Assembly: GCA_947475295.1 (NCBI GenBank) | Contig: CANJLF010000010.1 | Location: 34,241-98,240, forward strand | Source: Fidelibacterota bacterium | GTDB taxonomy: Bacteria > Pseudomonadota > Alphaproteobacteria > Rhodospirillales > Rhodospirillaceae | Length of the DNA stretch: 64,000 bases | Reading direction: 5' to 3' | Part shown: positions 54,275 to 63,588 of the stretch, piece after piece | Layout: the number at the start of each line of letters is the position of its first letter | Position numbering within the stretch: position 1 is the stretch's first letter | Program-made: the position numbers and the translations under genes | The notes under the pieces: model-generated | Database searches by the model: none | Seen by the model: only the letters and a program-made list of their open reading frames with translations | What the model was told of the DNA's origin: nothing

Positions 54275-56182
54275 CTAGACTCCCAAACTTTGCGTCACAT
54301 CACCGGCAATGGAAGCAATCGTTGCCCCCCAATCCTCCTTGGGGCGCTGGCGGAAAAGCCGCATCGTGGGATACCACGGCGACGAGTTGGTCTCTCCGCC
54401 CCAATACCACAGCTTGCCGCTACCGCTGGAGACCATCACCCAGACCGGCACGCCCAGAGCTCCGGCCAAGTGGGCCGTGGTATTGGATACGGTAATGACC
54501 AGGTCGCAGGCAGCGATAAGAGCCGCTAGACCGTCGATGTCATGGAACACGTCCAGATCATCGAGATGAGCCAGGTCGAGCGCCACCGCCGCCCGTTCGG
54601 TCGTTGTGTCGCCATACTGCAGATCAACGAAGCGCACGTTCGGGCCCGCGGCCTGCCAGATCGGGGCCCAGGCCGGGAGGGCCGTGGTCTTGTATACCCC
54701 GAAGTCGGGATTTTGGCTGATCCAGGAAACGCCGATCAAGCGGGTGGCTTGCTCACCCAGCAGGCGCGCGCGGTAGCCGGCGGTGCGGGCTTCGTCGGCC
54801 TTCAGGTAACGCGTGCGCGCCTTGGGAAAATCAGCGCCGTCTCGCCGTAGATATTGCCCAAGACTGGCCGTTGATATCTGAGCTTTGATGGCCGGATCGA
54901 CGGTCGCCGGACCTGGCGGGGTTGAGCGCGCAACGGCCCGGATCTTAGGATAGGAGCGCGCGATCAGCGGCATAAGCCTCTTATCGGCTTCCCACGTCAG
55001 CGCAAGTCCGCGCTCAGCCAGGTCCGCAGCCATGCCGCCGTACAGCACCTCATCGCCGATTCCCTGTTCGCCCCACACCAGGAGCATTCCCCCCGCAAGA
55101 TCCTCGCCGCGCCACGTCGGCTGCGTAAATCCGCGCGGTGGAAACCTGAAGCCACCGCTCTTCCAGCGCCATTCAAACTCCGGCCAACCTTCCGCGAGCT
55201 TGCCTTGGGTCAACAGCGCGAGGGCTTTGTTCCAATGCCCTTCGGCATAATCTGGATCGAGGGCGAGCGCTTTGTCAAAGCTGGCCACGGCTTCGTCGTC
55301 CCGTCCGTATTCGTGCAGCACCGTTCCCCGATTGATAAGCGCCTCAGTATAGTCCGGTTTCAAGGTCAGGGCCTTGTCCAGGCTCTCCAGCGCTTCCGGG
55401 AAGCGCAAAGTATCGCGCAGAACCGCACCTCGGTTGTTCAAGGTCTTGATGTGCTGTGGGTCGATCGCCAGAACCTTGTCGTATTGCACCAAGGCTTCGT
55501 CATAGCGGCGCATTTCGCGCAGTGTGTTGCCATAGTTGGCCAAAGCCTCCACCAAAACCGGCGCGAGGACGAGGGCTTGCCGGAAGCTTTCCAACGCCTC
55601 GTCGTATCGCCCAAGCATACGCAAAGCGTCGGCACGATTACTGAACGCCGGCGCGTAACGCGGATTGAGAGCCGCCGCTTTGTTATAGGCTTCCACGGCC
55701 TCCGCATACCGGCCCAGAGCAAATAAGGAAACGCCGCTGTTGTTGTGCAACTCGGCGTGATTGGGGTTAATGCGAAGCGCCTTGCTATAAGAGATCAAAG
55801 CCTCGTCGTGCCGACCCAAAATCTGCAATACGTCGCCCTTGTTCTTGAAGGCTTCGTCGTAGTCGGGCTTCAAAGACATCGCCAAATCGTAGCTCGCAAT
55901 CGCGTCCCTGTAGCGCCGCAGAGTCCGCTGGGTGTTACCCTGGTTATTGAGAGCAACAGGATCTTTGGGATTGACGGCAACGGCCTTCTTGATCAATCGC
56001 AAAGCTTCTTCACTGCGCCCGGTTTGCAGATGCACGATGCCCAGCATGTGTAATGCATCGAAATGTTTCGGCGCCGCGCGGAGCACGTCCTTGTAAAGCG
56101 GTTCGGCTTTCGCAAGCTCTCCGGCCCTATGCAATGCAAAGGCCTGCATGAGTTTTTGTTGAAGCGCGGGTGCGGAGGTCAT
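54275..56182 (-). CDS. TPR protein with C-terminal GT9-like glycosyltransferase domain
   Basis: 635 residues from the ATG at 56182, which overlaps the stop of the upstream gene (ATGA); an in-frame ATG at 56338 would lie inside that gene. Nine or ten TPRs precede a GT9-like domain (MLLVWGEQGIGDEVLYGGM; ITVSNTTAHLAGALGVPVW). It ends with the family-wide NSSPWYPTMRLFRQ segment. Closest in the window to the 56179-58116 gene, probably by tandem duplication. Confidence 0.8.
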   Translation of the reverse strand: MTSAPALQQKLMQAFALHRAGELAKAEPLYKDVLRAAPKHFDALHMLGIVHLQTGRSEEALRLIKKAVAVNPKDPVALNNQGNTQRTLRRYRDAIASYDLAMSLKPDYDEAFKNKGDVLQILGRHDEALISYSKALRINPNHAELHNNSGVSLFALGRYAEAVEAYNKAAALNPRYAPAFSNRADALRMLGRYDEALESFRQALVLAPVLVEALANYGNTLREMRRYDEALVQYDKVLAIDPQHIKTLNNRGAVLRDTLRFPEALESLDKALTLKPDYTEALINRGTVLHEYGRDDEAVASFDKALALDPDYAEGHWNKALALLTQGKLAEGWPEFEWRWKSGGFRFPPRGFTQPTWRGEDLAGGMLLVWGEQGIGDEVLYGGMAADLAERGLALTWEADKRLMPLIARSYPKIRAVARSTPPGPATVDPAIKAQISTASLGQYLRRDGADFPKARTRYLKADEARTAGYRARLLGEQATRLIGVSWISQNPDFGVYKTTALPAWAPIWQAAGPNVRFVDLQYGDTTTERAAVALDLAHLDDLDVFHDIDGLAALIAACDLVITVSNTTAHLAGALGVPVWVMVSSGSGKLWYWGGETNSSPWYPTMRLFRQRPKEDWGATIASIAGDVTQSLGV

Positions 56183-58116
56183 TTCATCTCCGCGATCTGT
56201 TCCGCCATGACGGCGATGACGTCTTCCCACGCGCCATTGGCGGCGTTCCTGAAAATCGTCGCAGAAGGATACCATAGAGACTTCGGCGCGCCGCCCCAAT
56301 ACCATAACTTGCCGCCCGCATTGGGCGCCATCACCCACACCGGCACACCCAACGCGCCGGCCAGATGTGCGGTGGTGTTGGAAACCGTGATGACCATGTC
56401 GCAGGCCGCGATCAGCGCCGCCAAGCCGTCGATGTCATTGAAGAGATCGAGGTCTTCCAGGTGCGCTAGGTCGAGGTGCGCGGCGGCGCGCTCCGCCGCC
56501 GTATCGCTGTATTGTAAATCGACAAACTGCGCCGATGGGCCGGCGGCTTGCCAAAGGGGCGCCAGGGCTTCCAGACTTGCAGTCTTATGCACGCCGAAGT
56601 CGGGGTTCTTGCTGATCCACGACACGCCGATAAGCTGGGTTTTGCTGGACCCCAGCAAACGCGCGCGATAGCCCCAGGACCTGAGCTTGTCGGCTTGAAG
56701 GTAACTCCGCCGTTGAGTCGGGAAAGAGGCCGCATCGCGGCGAAGGTATTGTCCCAAGCCGGCCGTCGGAATTTGTGCGCGGATCGACGGTGCTGCTGTC
56801 GCGGGATGCGGCGGGGTCATGCGTGCGATCACCTCAATGCCCGGATAGGAACGCTGCAGCAGCGGAACAAACCTCGGGTCCGCCTCCCACGTCACGGCGC
56901 AACCATGTGTGACAAGATCGCCCACCATACTGCCGTAGAGAATCTCGTCGCCGATGCCCTGTTCGCCCCAGACCAGAATCCGGCTGCCGCTTAGATCTTC
57001 GCCACGCCACTGGGGCTGCTTGAAATTGCGCGATGGGAAAGCGAAGTCTTTGCACTTCCAGCGCCACTCATATTCCGCCCAGCCGTCCGCCAAGTCTCCG
57101 CGCGTAAGATGCGCCAGGCCCTTATTCCAGTGCGCTTCGGCGTAGGCGGGGTTCAGCGTGATGGCCTGCTGAAAATGCTTCACGGCTCCCGCGATATCGC
57201 CGACTTTGTAGTGCGCGTTGCCGAGATTGTTGTGGGCTTCCGCCATGGTTGGCTTGAGCGCAATCGCACTTTGAAAGCTGGTGATGGCCTCGTCGAAACG
57301 CCCCAGCGTCTGCAGAGCCACGCCGCGATTGTTATGGGCGTCGGCATAGTTGGGTTCCCGGGCGAGGGCTTGCTCGTGCAGCGCGAGGGATTCCTCCGCG
57401 CGCGCGATGTCGGTCTGATGCAGACGCCCCAGGTTGGTATAGGGATTGGCCATATCCGGCGCGAGGACGATGGCGCGCCGTATGACCTCTTCCGCTTCCG
57501 CCACCCGTCCTAAGTCGAACAAGACGCCGCCGTACTCATCAAGCGCGTTGGCATTGTTCGGCTGAGCGTCGAGGGCTTGCGCAAAGGCTCTGGCAGCCTC
57601 GGGCAAGCGCCGCTGAAGCCGCAAGGTGACGGCCAGAAGATAAAGCGCCGGCCCATGCGCTGGATTGAGCTTGAGAGCCTGGCGCAACGCGGCCTCGGCT
57701 TTGCCGTAGCTGCGCAGACTCAAATGCGCATGCCCGAGATGATAGTGCGTATCGGGCGATGTCGGCTTATGGGCCAAGACAATGCCAAAATAGCGCGCGG
57801 CATCCTCGAACTTGCCGGCCTTGGCCGAAGCCGCACCCAGCATTTCGACGGCGGGGATATAGCCGGGCCGCAAGGCCAGAGACCGGCTTAGCTTCCGCAA
57901 GGCTTCATCGGGGGCGCCCATCTGGTGCGCGAGCGCGCCGGATAAGTACAAGGCCTCGGCGTGATCGGGCGAACGCTCCAAAACGATCCGATATTGCGCC
58001 TCGGCCGCGGCAAGATCGCCGGCCTGATGCAGTTGCACCGCCAAGCTCAGTAGCGTGGCGGTAGCTGAGTTCTCGGTGGGAACTGCATTGCTGGACATCA
58101 CGTTAGGCTGCGCCAA
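56179..58116 (-). CDS. TPR protein with C-terminal GT9-like glycosyltransferase domain
   Basis: A 645-residue protein with nine or more TPRs (residues ~20-330) and a GT9-like domain (ILVWGEQGIGDEILYGSM; ITVSNTTAHLAGALGVPVW). It is first of four coupled minus-strand TPR-GT genes and 35 bases behind gspE on the same strand, so glycosyltransferases may be transcribed with the secretion ATPase. An alternative start seven codons in (58098) is possible. Predicted cytosolic. Confidence 0.8.
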   Translation of the reverse strand: MAQPNVMSSNAVPTENSATATLLSLAVQLHQAGDLAAAEAQYRIVLERSPDHAEALYLSGALAHQMGAPDEALRKLSRSLALRPGYIPAVEMLGAASAKAGKFEDAARYFGIVLAHKPTSPDTHYHLGHAHLSLRSYGKAEAALRQALKLNPAHGPALYLLAVTLRLQRRLPEAARAFAQALDAQPNNANALDEYGGVLFDLGRVAEAEEVIRRAIVLAPDMANPYTNLGRLHQTDIARAEESLALHEQALAREPNYADAHNNRGVALQTLGRFDEAITSFQSAIALKPTMAEAHNNLGNAHYKVGDIAGAVKHFQQAITLNPAYAEAHWNKGLAHLTRGDLADGWAEYEWRWKCKDFAFPSRNFKQPQWRGEDLSGSRILVWGEQGIGDEILYGSMVGDLVTHGCAVTWEADPRFVPLLQRSYPGIEVIARMTPPHPATAAPSIRAQIPTAGLGQYLRRDAASFPTQRRSYLQADKLRSWGYRARLLGSSKTQLIGVSWISKNPDFGVHKTASLEALAPLWQAAGPSAQFVDLQYSDTAAERAAAHLDLAHLEDLDLFNDIDGLAALIAACDMVITVSNTTAHLAGALGVPVWVMAPNAGGKLWYWGGAPKSLWYPSATIFRNAANGAWEDVIAVMAEQIAEMK

Positions 58117-58151
58117 GACAAGGATAGGTAAAGAGATAGGCCGGCCCCGTA

Positions 58152-59885
58152 TCAGTCGCCGTCAACGCCCATTTGGCCGGCGATGCGTAAGACGTCTTCA
58201 ACGCTGGTTTCGCCCTGCCATGCTTTGATTAGACCATCTTCAAGCAGATCGCGGTATCCGGATTTGCGGGCCACCACGGCCATTTCATGGATCGGCTTTT
58301 GATGCTGAACCATGTCGGATAGCTCGTCGGTGACGACCGCCATTTCGTAAATCCCGATCCGGCCGCGATAGCCCGTGTTCTGGCATTGTCTGCAGCCCTT
58401 GGCGGCGAACCAGCGCGGCGCATTCGTCATGAGCTGCGGGAAGAGCTTTCGCAGCTCATGGCATTTTTGAATAATCGCCGCTGGTGGGTCATGGGGCACG
58501 CGGCAATGGGGGCAAAGCTGGCGGACCAGGCGCTGCGCCATGACAGCCCGGATCGACGAGGCTACCAGGAACGGTTCAACGCCCATGTCGATCAGGCGGG
58601 TGAAGGCGCTGAGGGCGTCGTTGGTGTGCAGGGTCGAAAACACCATGTGGCCGGTGAGCGACGCCTGCACGGCAATCTGCGCCGTCTCAACGTCGCGAAT
58701 TTCGCCGATCATGATGGTGTCGGGGTCCTGGCGCAGAATGGACCTTAGGGCGCGGGCAAAGGTGTAGCCGATGTCGGCTTTGGTCTGCACCTGGGTCACG
58801 CCGGGGATGTTGTATTCCACGGGATCTTCCACGGTAATGATCTTGCGCTTGCCGTCCTTGATCTCTTCCAGCGTGGCTTTGAGCGTCGTGGATTTGCCCG
58901 AGCCGGTCGGGCCGGTCACCAGGATGATGCCGTAGGGCTCGTTGGCGAGCCTGGCGAAAACCTCCAGGTGATCGGACGACATGCCCAGTTTGGCGAGCGT
59001 GAAGTTCTTATGCTCCTTCAACAGAAGGCGCATGACGATGGATTCCCCCCACACGCCCGGCAGGCAGGAGACGCGGACATCGAGATCTTTGCCCGAAATG
59101 CGCAAGCCGATACGGCCGTCTTGAGGCAGGCGGCGCTCGGCGATATCAAGGCCCGAGATCAGTTTGATGCGCGACGCCACGGCATCGAAGCGCGAGCGCG
59201 GCAGCGTCAGCCGGTTTTGCAGCACGCCGTCGATGCGATAGCGGATATCGAATTCATGCTCACGCGGCTCAACGTGAATGTCCGACGCGCCTTCGTTGAC
59301 GGCTTGGGAGAGGGCGTTGGAGACCAGTTCGACAACCGGCGCTTCTTCGGCCAGCTCGCGCAGGAGGGCCACGTCACCGGTGACATCCCGGCCGTCATCA
59401 GCGAGGGTGCGCCGCACGAGATCGAGCATCATGTCCAGATCGCGGTTGCGGATCAGGGCCCACACCACGGACTTTTCCTGGAAAGCGTCCGCGAGGGCTT
59501 CCTGCAAGCTGGTCGAAAGAGGATCGCGGCATAGGCAGCACACGGTGTTCGCGTCAACAGCCCAAGCGATGGCGCCCTGATCGATCCACCACTCGGGCTC
59601 GATGCCGGAGCTTTGAATGGTTTCGATGTAGGTCGTGGGGTCCTGCGGCATCTGCTCGCTGGAGACGATCTCAAGACCCAGCTGCGCTGAGAGCGCCTCG
59701 AGGACATTGTCTTCGGAAACGGATCCGATACGCACCAGGATCGCGCCAAGGCGACCGCCTAGGGTCGCCTGAAACGACAGAGCCTTGGCCAGATCGCTTT
59801 CGGCCACCAGACCCCGCTGCAGCAGAATTTGCCCGATGGTCGGCTGAACGATCGGTTCGGCAGCTTTGGAAAGTGCGTTCATCAA
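58152..59885 (-). CDS. gspE: T2SS assembly ATPase GspE
   Basis: A 577-residue hexameric ATPase. N-terminal GspE/PilB N1-type domain (IGQILLQRGLVAESDL), then Walker A GPTGSGKST at 325-333, Asp box, Walker B DTIMIGEIRD near 389-398, His box FSTLHTNDA, and the zinc tetracysteine Cys458-X2-Cys461 with Cys498-X2-Cys501 (CPHC, CRQC). It powers pseudopilus growth through GspL and GspF. It is ~12 kb from gspF-J and starts the minus-strand run that continues into the TPR-GT genes. A type IV pilus PilB is an alternative, but no pilus genes are here. Confidence 0.92.
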   Translation of the reverse strand: MMNALSKAAEPIVQPTIGQILLQRGLVAESDLAKALSFQATLGGRLGAILVRIGSVSEDNVLEALSAQLGLEIVSSEQMPQDPTTYIETIQSSGIEPEWWIDQGAIAWAVDANTVCCLCRDPLSTSLQEALADAFQEKSVVWALIRNRDLDMMLDLVRRTLADDGRDVTGDVALLRELAEEAPVVELVSNALSQAVNEGASDIHVEPREHEFDIRYRIDGVLQNRLTLPRSRFDAVASRIKLISGLDIAERRLPQDGRIGLRISGKDLDVRVSCLPGVWGESIVMRLLLKEHKNFTLAKLGMSSDHLEVFARLANEPYGIILVTGPTGSGKSTTLKATLEEIKDGKRKIITVEDPVEYNIPGVTQVQTKADIGYTFARALRSILRQDPDTIMIGEIRDVETAQIAVQASLTGHMVFSTLHTNDALSAFTRLIDMGVEPFLVASSIRAVMAQRLVRQLCPHCRVPHDPPAAIIQKCHELRKLFPQLMTNAPRWFAAKGCRQCQNTGYRGRIGIYEMAVVTDELSDMVQHQKPIHEMAVVARKSGYRDLLEDGLIKAWQGETSVEDVLRIAGQMGVDGD

Positions 59886-60138
59886 TATTGTCTTGGCTTT
59901 GGCCCGGCCGGAGGCAGCATTCCAGCCTAAGATGTTGATTTAGATGATACCTTATCTGATTATTTTAATCTGAGGTATGACGCACGCTGAGGCTTGTTAC
60001 AAACCCTTCAGAATGCCCCGAAAGCCCATTACAACCTTGGCAATATAGGGTGATTTGGAAAAGTATCCGCTCCCAGGCGGAAGGTCCAGGCCGGGCCAGG
60101 GCCCCAAACAATGCATATGGCGTGACAGGAAGCAGTGC

Positions 60139-61125
60139 ATGAAGCGGTGGTTCGGCAATCTGGTGGCGCTGCTGCTCTCGGCGGTCTTAATGGCTGCGCT
60201 GTTCGAGGTCGTGTGTCGCACGGTCCTGAATACCGGCACCCAATATCATCTGGAAATGTGGAAATACGCGGTCGGGCTGAAACGCATTTCCGCCAATCCC
60301 GACATCGGCCATGAGCATGTTCCGGGCGGTCGCGCGCGCCTGATGGATGCGGATGTCGTGATCAATAGCCGCGGCCTGCGCGACCGAGAGGTGGACGCGG
60401 CCAAGCCGGCCGGGACCACGCGTATTCTCATGCTGGGTGATTCCATCGTCTTCGGCTGGGGCGTGCGCCAGGACGAAACGCTGCCGGTCTACCTGGAGCG
60501 CGACTTGAAAGCCGCCGGGCAGGAGCAGGTCCAGGTCATCAACACCGGCGTCGGCAACTACAACACCGCGATGGAAGTGGCCTACTTTCTCGAACACGGC
60601 GTGTCCTACACGCCCGACATCGTGGTTTTGAACTACTTCATCAATGACGCCGAACCGACGCCGGTCTACAGCGATGTGCCGTGGCTGGCGCGCCACCTTT
60701 ATTCCTATGCGGTTCTGGGCGGCGCCTGGGACGGCTTCAAGCGCCGCATCTCAGGCGAAGAACAAGATTGGCGCAGTTATTACGCTGGGCTCTATGCCGC
60801 CGGCGCGCCGGGCTGGGATAAATCCCAGGCCAGCATCGCGCGGCTTGCGGCTTATTGCCGTGAACATGGGATTCGCCTGATCATGTCCAATATCCCTGAG
60901 CTGCGGGAGCTGAAGGATTATCCGTTTAAAGATGTGCAGGCGAAACTTGAGGCGCTCGCATCGGCTAATGGCATTGAATACGTCGACCTGCTGCCGGCGG
61001 TTCAGGCGGAGGACCCCAAATCCCTTTGGGTTACTGTGCCCGATCCCCATCCCAATAAGCTGGCCCAGGAGCTGTTGGCCGAGCGGCTTGCCGGCTATCT
61101 GGCGGATCACCCAAGCGCGCCATGA
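60139..61125 (+). CDS. SGNH/GDSL-like hydrolase or acyltransferase, membrane-anchored
   Basis: About 328 residues. One N-terminal hydrophobic helix (LVALLLSAVLMAALFEVV) serves as signal anchor. The SGNH fold follows: block I MLGDSIVFGWG (nucleophile Ser), Gly in TGVGNYNT, Asn in YFINDAEP, and block V DPHPNKL with Asp and His. Enzymes of this type deacylate or acylate glycans in the periplasm. I use the ATG at 60139 (AGGAAG upstream), not the ATG at 60055. It lies between gspE and the prepilin peptidase; a glycan O-acetyl role is possible but unproven. Confidence 0.78.
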   Translation: MKRWFGNLVALLLSAVLMAALFEVVCRTVLNTGTQYHLEMWKYAVGLKRISANPDIGHEHVPGGRARLMDADVVINSRGLRDREVDAAKPAGTTRILMLGDSIVFGWGVRQDETLPVYLERDLKAAGQEQVQVINTGVGNYNTAMEVAYFLEHGVSYTPDIVVLNYFINDAEPTPVYSDVPWLARHLYSYAVLGGAWDGFKRRISGEEQDWRSYYAGLYAAGAPGWDKSQASIARLAAYCREHGIRLIMSNIPELRELKDYPFKDVQAKLEALASANGIEYVDLLPAVQAEDPKSLWVTVPDPHPNKLAQELLAERLAGYLADHPSAP

Positions 61126-61127
61126 TC

Positions 61128-61637
61128 CTATAAGGGTGCGAGCATCAGCCAAGTGACCTGGGCCAGGGCGGCCACGAAAGTCCCCAGAATGCCCGCGGCC
61201 AGCCCGGGACCGAGCGGCATCTCTCCCCGCCAGACCGGCTTGCGCCGGACGGCCCCCACAACCACGGCTCCGCCCAGGGTCAGAATGCCCCCAGCGGCCA
61301 TAATAAAGGGCAAGGCCCAGGGTCCCAGCCATAGACCCCCCGCAGCCACCAGTTTGACGTCCCCGAAGCCCATGGCCTCGCGGCCCTTCAGGCGGCTGAC
61401 CAGCCAGCGCAGGCCCCAGAATACGCCTCCATTTACGGCTGCGCCCGCCAGGGCGGCCGGCCAGGAGATGCCAATGGGCGAGCCTATAAAAGCCACGGCT
61501 AGGCCCGACGCGGCCAGCACCGCCTGCAAGGCGTCGGGCAGATAGCCGGTCCGCAAATCCACCACCGCCAGCCATGTCAGGCAAGCGGCAAGGACAAGCA
61601 GGCAGGAGAGGGGCCAAAGGTCCATCATGCCGGGCAA
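61128..61637 (-). CDS. Prepilin peptidase (short A24 type)
   Basis: A 169-residue A24 aspartic peptidase with about six membrane helices. The two catalytic aspartates are in DLRTGYLPD near the N-terminus and GFGDVKL in the middle (GxGD motif). The N-terminal methyltransferase domain with the CxxC zinc site of PilD/GspO is absent, as in TadV/CpaA-like peptidases. It likely cleaves GspG-K after Gly; N-methylation may need another enzyme or be lacking. A start four codons downstream is possible. It is convergent with the SGNH gene. Confidence 0.85.
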   Translation of the reverse strand: MPGMMDLWPLSCLLVLAACLTWLAVVDLRTGYLPDALQAVLAASGLAVAFIGSPIGISWPAALAGAAVNGGVFWGLRWLVSRLKGREAMGFGDVKLVAAGGLWLGPWALPFIMAAGGILTLGGAVVVGAVRRKPVWRGEMPLGPGLAAGILGTFVAALAQVTWLMLAPL

Positions 61638-61677
61638 CTTACGAGTTCCGGGTCCCCATGGGATAGACCTCCTCGAT

Positions 61678-62268
61678 TCAGGATTTCCATAGGCCGTCCA
61701 AGCCGTCGGCCATGAGGGTCAAAACCCCCATACCGGCGAAAATCGCGGCGGCGACGTAGCGCACCCACGGGGAATGCAGCTTCTCGGTCGCCAGGCGACC
61801 CAGATAGACCGCCGGAACGTCGGCCAGCAGCATGCCGGCGGTTGTGCCGGCCACGACCAAGACGATGGAATCCATGCGGGCGGCCAGGGCGGCCGTAGCG
61901 ATCTGGGTTTTGTCGCCGATCTCGGCGATGAAAAAGCTCACCGTCGTGATCCAGAAAATGCCCATGGCGGTTGCCGCGTCCTTGATCCCGGTTTCTTCTT
62001 CCAGCTTATCGGGGATCAGCGCCCAGGCGCCCATGGCGATGAACAGGAGCCCAAGGCCCCAGCGCAGCCAGGTCGGATCCACGTTCGCCGCCACCCAGCC
62101 GCCGGCCATGCCGGCCGCGGCGTGGTTGAAAATCGTCGCCAGAAAAATTCCGGCGATGATGGGGCCGGGGCGTTTGAAACGCGCGGCGAGGAGAAGGGCA
62201 AGAAGCTGCGTCTTGTCGCCGATCTCCGAGACCGCGACGACGCCGAGCGAAACCAGGAAAGCTTCCAT
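61678..62268 (-). CDS. UPF0016/TMEM165 (GDT1) family cation transporter
   Basis: A ~196-residue membrane protein with two repeats, each carrying the family signature ExGDKT: SEIGDKTQLLALLLA and AEIGDKTQIATAALA. Six membrane helices are expected. Bacterial members (MneA/MntX-like) export manganese; other members exchange Ca2+ or Mn2+ for protons. I start at the ATG at 62268 (MEAFLVSLG), since the frame to 62334 is hydrophilic and not family-like. No manganese riboswitch is visible upstream. Confidence 0.9.
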   Translation of the reverse strand: MEAFLVSLGVVAVSEIGDKTQLLALLLAARFKRPGPIIAGIFLATIFNHAAAGMAGGWVAANVDPTWLRWGLGLLFIAMGAWALIPDKLEEETGIKDAATAMGIFWITTVSFFIAEIGDKTQIATAALAARMDSIVLVVAGTTAGMLLADVPAVYLGRLATEKLHSPWVRYVAAAIFAGMGVLTLMADGLDGLWKS

Positions 62269-62442
62269 GCCGAACAGCCCTTTGAGCGCGAGTTGTGACC
62301 CGAGGCCTATAGGGTCATGCCTTCGGTAATACAAGGGCTGAGCGCACTTCCGCCGATTTGCGAAGGGTTTGTAATATGCTATGAAAAACCGCGCAAAGCG
62401 TCGGTTTCAAAAGCCACCGCGGGGGGACCGGGACGTGATCTC

Positions 62443-62516
62443 GCGGGTGTAGTTCAATGGTAGAACGAAAGCTTCCCAAGCTTTAGGCGAGGGTTCGATT
62501 CCCTTCACCCGCTCCA
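62443..62516 (+). tRNA. tRNA-Gly (anticodon CCC)
   Basis: A 74-nt cloverleaf: acceptor GCGGGTG/CACCCGC, D arm GTTCAATGGTAGAAC, anticodon stem AAAGC/GCTTT around loop TTCCCAA (anticodon CCC, decoding GGG), T arm AGGGTTCGATTCCCT, discriminator T and encoded CCA at 62514-62516. All stems pair well. Confidence 0.97.
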
Positions 62517-62568
62517 CGCCCAACTTGCCCAAGAGGGCGAGACGGGCCGTTGCAGAAATCCGAGGCCC

Positions 62569-63588
62569 ATGACCAACGACTCTTCCCAACGCGACACGCC
62601 AGCGCCCGCCCCAGCTGGGCCGCGTAACACGCATTTCGATTTTCAAGCCCGCGTCTTCCAGGCGCCGGGCGCGCATTTCGAACTCACCGGCCATCCCAAG
62701 AAACCCATGTTCGCCGTCGATATGGGCGCGGGTCGGGGTTTTATTTCGCTCAAACATTTGCGGCTCACATTTTTCATCGAGCCCGGCAGCCACGACGACC
62801 GCTTGATCGATCGCGCTGAAGCGGGCTTGCATTTTGTGCCCGACATCCGGCCCGGCGACGAAATCCCCAACGAAATTCTCGACGGCACCGCGTCGTGGAC
62901 CGTCGCGCGCAAACATAAGCAGATCGCCCGCGACCGCCTTCAGGTTCAGTTGCTGTCGTGGATGTCCGGCAAGCCCATTGTCTACGCCAGTCAGGATGAC
63001 CTGAAGAAGATCATGGCCGACGACGCCAACAAAAAATCCTTGAAAGGCGCCTTCACCAAGGCCGCCGTGGCGCTCGGCATCGATCCCAGTGAGTCGGAAA
63101 AGGTCTTGGACCGCATCGAGACCATGGCGCGCGAGATTTGCTACATTGAAGCCCTGCGCGACCGCGCCGGCGAGCTGCGCAAGATCCAGGCCAACGTCGC
63201 GGCCCTGGTTAAAGTGTATTCGTCGGACCCGCGCGCTTCGGCGGACTTGGGGCGCATTAAGCTGCTGATGGTCAAAGCCGTTGCCGAAACCGACGACATC
63301 TTCAACAATATCGATGCCGAAACCGCCGACGTGCTGAGTGCGTTGATGGCGATCGACGATATCATCCGGTCGGTGCGCCGCGCGCGCGACGACGCGCACT
63401 TCATCATGATGGAATGGGACCCGGTGCTGGCCAAATGGCAGAACTTGGCAATGGTCCGCAGTCAGGAAGTCGATAAGGCGCTATCGATGACGTATCAATT
63501 CCTGGCCAAGCGCTTCGCCACCGGCAAGAGCATCATGAAAAGCAAAGCCAAGGCCGAGCCGCCGAAGACGCCGCCGGCAAAGAGCTAA
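62569..63588 (+). CDS. Conserved protein of unknown function
   Basis: A 339-residue soluble protein, no signal. The N-terminal third has a GAGRGFISLKHLRL stretch that looks beta-rich but is not a methyltransferase motif. The C-terminal two thirds are strongly helical (ELRKIQANVAALVKVY; VSALMAIDDIIRSVRRARDD-like) and charged, compatible with a coiled-coil or helical bundle. The C-terminal tail is Lys/Pro-rich. It is convergent and overlapping (4 bases) with the CheY-like gene. Family not recognised; likely restricted to related alphaproteobacteria. Confidence 0.7.
   Translation: MTNDSSQRDTPAPAPAGPRNTHFDFQARVFQAPGAHFELTGHPKKPMFAVDMGAGRGFISLKHLRLTFFIEPGSHDDRLIDRAEAGLHFVPDIRPGDEIPNEILDGTASWTVARKHKQIARDRLQVQLLSWMSGKPIVYASQDDLKKIMADDANKKSLKGAFTKAAVALGIDPSESEKVLDRIETMAREICYIEALRDRAGELRKIQANVAALVKVYSSDPRASADLGRIKLLMVKAVAETDDIFNNIDAETADVLSALMAIDDIIRSVRRARDDAHFIMMEWDPVLAKWQNLAMVRSQEVDKALSMTYQFLAKRFATGKSIMKSKAKAEPPKTPPAKS

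Noticed and set aside
35741..58116. Assembly collapse or artefactual duplication of TPR-GT genes
   Set aside because: The copies differ in TPR number, strand and GT sequence, and each has a sensible start and stop, so they look like true paralogues.
62269..62442. Possible yybP-ykoY manganese riboswitch before the UPF0016 transporter gene
   Set aside because: I looked for the GGGGAGUAG-type loop and partner segment on the minus strand and did not find them; only a short GACCC/GGGTC hairpin is visible.
62407..63399. 330-codon minus-strand open frame over tRNA-Gly and the 62569 gene
   Set aside because: Its end translates the antisense of tRNA-Gly into the well-known spurious KGIEPSPKAWE...LNYTRE string, and the rest is the shadow of the plus-strand gene.
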